This document shows positions 7,032 to 8,621 of a DNA stretch of 8,621 nucleotides, in pieces. The stretch lies in the NCBI GenBank assembly GCA_024695185.1, contig JAILIR010000110.1, forward strand, positions 1-8,621, in the 5' to 3' direction. This DNA is from a bacterium. GTDB lineage: Bacteria; Bacillota_I; Bacilli_A; Acholeplasmatales; JAEDCM01. The notes under the pieces are model-generated. The model was not told the DNA's origin, searched no databases, and saw only the letters and a program-made list of their open reading frames with translations. Both the position numbers and the translations under genes were made by a program. Positions within the stretch are counted from its first letter, which is position 1. Every line of letters begins with the position of its first letter.

Positions 7032-7045
7032 TGGCTAAAAAGCCA
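7032..7045 (+). other. Small hairpin in the pre-tRNA-His leader
   Basis: TGGCT and AGCCA (7032-7036 and 7041-7045) pair perfectly around an AAAA loop. This lies at the predicted 5' end of the transcript, four bases before the mature tRNA. It may cap the leader ahead of RNase P cutting, or be chance. Confidence 0.5.
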
Positions 7046-7049
7046 AGAT

Positions 7050-7128
7050 GGCGCTTGTGGTGAAGAGGCCTAACACATCGGATTGTGGCTCCGACATTTC
7101 GCGCGTTCGAATCGCGTCAAGCGCCCCA
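7050..7128 (+). tRNA. tRNA-His (anticodon GTG)
   Basis: The 79 bases fold as a cloverleaf. An encoded extra G at position -1 (7050) faces C73. The acceptor stem is GCGCTTG with CAAGCGC and the CCA end is encoded. A three-pair D stem (GTG/CAC) closes a large loop. The anticodon stem is TCGGA/TCCGA and its loop TTGTGGC gives anticodon GTG. The T arm is GCGCG/CGCGT around TTCGAAT. The G-1:C73 pair is the known identity element for histidyl-tRNA synthetase in bacteria. It is a single transcription unit with its own promoter and terminator. Confidence 0.97.
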
Positions 7129-7139
7129 TATGAGACATT

Positions 7140-7165
7140 AACTGGTACAAATGTATCAGTTTTTT
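7140..7165 (+). terminator. Intrinsic terminator of tRNA-His
   Basis: AACTGGTAC (7140-7148) pairs with GTATCAGTT (7153-7161) in nine base pairs including one G-T, around an AAAT loop, and is followed by a T run. It begins 11 bases after the tRNA CCA end. Confidence 0.85.
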
Positions 7166-7200
7166 ATTATTAGTTAATCCTATGTTAATAAAAAGAAAAT

Positions 7201-7232
7201 AGTTTGGTAAATTATTCGCCCAAACTTTTTTT
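7201..7232 (+). terminator. Second terminator-like hairpin, no gene directly upstream
   Basis: AGTTTGG (7201-7207) pairs with CCAAACT (7220-7226) around a 12-base loop and is followed by seven T. The upstream side (AAAAAGAAAAT) would give a T-rich tail on the other strand too. It may be a backup for tRNA-His or an insulator ahead of the lipoprotein promoter. Confidence 0.6.
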
Positions 7233-7235
7233 CTA

Positions 7236-7264
7236 TGATACAATAAGTGTAATAATATGTATCA
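7236..7264 (+). promoter_or_regulatory. Extended -10 promoter overlapping an inverted repeat, upstream of the lipoprotein gene
   Basis: TG-A-TACAAT (7237-7244; the T at 7236 and G at 7237 form the extended element) is a good extended -10, although no clear -35 is visible. The same bases form the left arm of a perfect inverted repeat, TGATACA (7236-7242) and TGTATCA (7258-7264), with 15 bases between. The predicted start of transcription near 7251 falls between the arms, leaving a leader of about 80 bases. An arm placed on the -10 is the arrangement expected of an operator, but no regulator is encoded nearby in the window. Confidence 0.5.
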
Positions 7265-7314
7265 CATATTTCGTTATATATATTCTAATAGATTTATTTA
7301 AATGTTTTATTTTC

Positions 7315-7322
7315 AAAGGAGA
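7315..7322 (+). promoter_or_regulatory. Ribosome binding site of the lipoprotein gene
   Basis: AAAGGAGA, eight bases before the ATG at 7331, is a strong Shine-Dalgarno sequence and fixes the start at a classical lipoprotein signal peptide. Confidence 0.85.
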
Positions 7323-7330
7323 GTGATTTT

Positions 7331-8621
7331 ATGAAAAAGGTTAAAACATTTCTTTTGTCATTTTTAATGCTTTTCTTCTCTATTTTCCTTCTAACTGCTT
7401 GTGGAGGCACTAAGATTCCTACAGACAATTATGAAAAAGTTAAATTTGCCTTTAATGGCGTAGAGAAGAGCTTTAAAAACAAGAAAAGTTTGAATAATGG
7501 TAGTAATGATTATTTACGTTTATTATCATTTAACCCTACCCAAACTGATTTAGATACAATTAAAGGAATTTATACAGATGGAGATAATCAAGGAAATAAA
7601 ATTGATGATATCGAATATGATGAACCACCAATGATACAATTCCAATATATAAAGAAGGTATTAGAAAAAGTAGGTAGCGATTATAAATTTGGTACTAAGT
7701 ATTATGATGATATTGAAGGAACTATCTATATTGATATGGAACAAGGTAAAGAAATGAGTGGTGAAGAATATAAAGCAACATACTTATTTAAATTATCTAT
7801 AGATATTAATATTGATAGTAATGATTTAATTAATGCGGATGTAAGCTTTGATATTAGCGTTACACAAGGATCTAAAACTTATAATACAAACTGGTTTGTT
7901 ACTATAATATTAGATTATGATATGGAAAATAACACTCCTAACTATAAAATGACTATGCTTACTAATAATCAAGAAAATGAACTTCCAACTAGACTAGGTT
8001 ATACTTATGAATATGATTATGTTGAAGTAGTTGATAATAAGATTAAAGAATGGAGAAAGTTCTGTTTTGAAACTGATAAGCTATTAGTTAAAGATAGTAC
8101 TCATACATCATTTGATGATTACTTAAATGAGAATATTGAATATGATACATCTACATGTAAGTGGTATTATGATAAAAATTTATATAAGATCACAAGAAAA
8201 ACCGTAGAAAAATCAGAAATAGTAGGTAAGGCTTTATTTAATATGGGTCTAAATTATACTGATATAGATCCTACTAGCTTTACTAATAAAGAAGGTGTAA
8301 AAAATAGCGTAATAAAGACATGTTACGATGATTTCTCTAAGATTTATAAGAAAGATATAATCTATTCAATGTTAACAAGTGAAGAACATGGTGATCATGG
8401 TGGAGAAGAAATTATTAGTGGTTTAAGAATAATGAATAGTGATGCAACAGGTGGCTTTGAAAATGTATATGTAAATGATGAAATGATTATCGATTTAGTA
8501 AAAGGCTTTAATGATGCTTATGGAGAACATCAATCTCCTCAAGTTTACTACATTGATGGTGATGGAGGCTTACAAGCAAAAGCTAATCCTGATGAATTAA
8601 GTTTTGCTTTTGCTATATATG
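7331..8621 (+). CDS. Large secreted lipoprotein of unknown function, 3' end outside window
   Basis: From ATG the frame stays open for 430 codons to the end of the window. The N-terminus is a lipoprotein signal peptide: M-K-K-V-K, a hydrophobic core rich in Leu and Phe (about residues 7-21), and the lipobox L-T-A-C with Cys at residue 24, followed by Gly-Gly. The mature protein should therefore be lipid-anchored on the outer face of the membrane after Lgt and signal peptidase II processing. The rest is rich in Asp, Asn, Tyr and Ile, with many alternating polar/hydrophobic stretches that suggest beta structure (for example YKATYLFKLSIDINID near 157-172). Three further cysteines (about 245, 276, 331) are present. 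A His/acid cluster HGDHGGEE at about 353-360 could bind metal, but no known motif is complete. No binding-protein or enzyme family is recognised. Codon use resembles its neighbours, so recent transfer is not indicated. Confidence 0.9.
   Translation, partial: MKKVKTFLLSFLMLFFSIFLLTACGGTKIPTDNYEKVKFAFNGVEKSFKNKKSLNNGSNDYLRLLSFNPTQTDLDTIKGIYTDGDNQGNKIDDIEYDEPPMIQFQYIKKVLEKVGSDYKFGTKYYDDIEGTIYIDMEQGKEMSGEEYKATYLFKLSIDINIDSNDLINADVSFDISVTQGSKTYNTNWFVTIILDYDMENNTPNYKMTMLTNNQENELPTRLGYTYEYDYVEVVDNKIKEWRKFCFETDKLLVKDSTHTSFDDYLNENIEYDTSTCKWYYDKNLYKITRKTVEKSEIVGKALFNMGLNYTDIDPTSFTNKEGVKNSVIKTCYDDFSKIYKKDIIYSMLTSEEHGDHGGEEIISGLRIMNSDATGGFENVYVNDEMIIDLVKGFNDAYGEHQSPQVYYIDGDGGLQAKANPDELSFAFAIY

Noticed and set aside
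7137..7178. ATTAACT (7137-7143) could pair with AGTTAAT (7172-7178), competing with the tRNA-His terminator like an antiterminator.
   Set aside because: The downstream partner would be transcribed only after the terminator hairpin and T run, so it could not prevent termination. The short AT match is probably chance.
1..8621. CRISPR arrays, insertion sequences, attachment sites or an origin.
   Set aside because: No regularly spaced DNA repeats, transposase or integrase reading frames, flanking target duplications or replication-protein-type motifs were seen. The repeats in the giant gene are at protein level and degenerate.

Overview
The window is very AT-rich and reads as a low-GC Firmicutes-type genome, plausibly an uncultured gut Bacilli or Mollicutes-like relative. 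This is inferred from codon use, strong GAGG/GGTGAT-type Shine-Dalgarno sequences, extended -10 promoters and short hairpin-plus-T-run terminators. Complete reading frames end in TAA, no in-frame TGA is used, and the tRNA-Trp anticodon is CCA, so nothing suggests the Mollicutes UGA=Trp code. No mobile element, CRISPR array or phage gene is visible.

Layout. (1) 1-636, + strand: the 3' part of an unrecognised Lys-rich helical protein, ending at an intrinsic terminator (683-710). (2) 637-989: an intergenic region with a single tRNA-Trp gene on the minus strand, complete with its own promoter (929-957) and terminator (815-834). A candidate plus-strand promoter (747-775) and an AT-only hairpin lie on the far side of it. 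(3) 990-5726, + strand: a giant 1578-residue membrane protein. Its first ~220 residues look like the four-helix CvpA family. The remaining ~1360 residues are predicted to lie outside the cell and consist largely of about twelve degenerate tandem modules of 75-126 residues. (4) 5785-6906, - strand: a convergent two-helix membrane protein with an ectodomain and an acidic cytoplasmic tail. Two separate terminators sit between the two genes. (5) 6997-7165, + strand: a single tRNA-His transcription unit. (6) 7201-8621, + strand: a second terminator-like hairpin, a promoter overlapping an inverted repeat, and a large lipoprotein gene that runs off the window.

Every protein whose location can be predicted is an envelope protein facing outward: a CvpA-like giant, a two-pass membrane protein and a lipoprotein. 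None has a function that can be read from sequence. They are separate transcription units, two of them convergent and the third beyond a tRNA, so shared location is not proof of a shared pathway. The best candidate for something new is the CvpA-like protein with the modular ectodomain.
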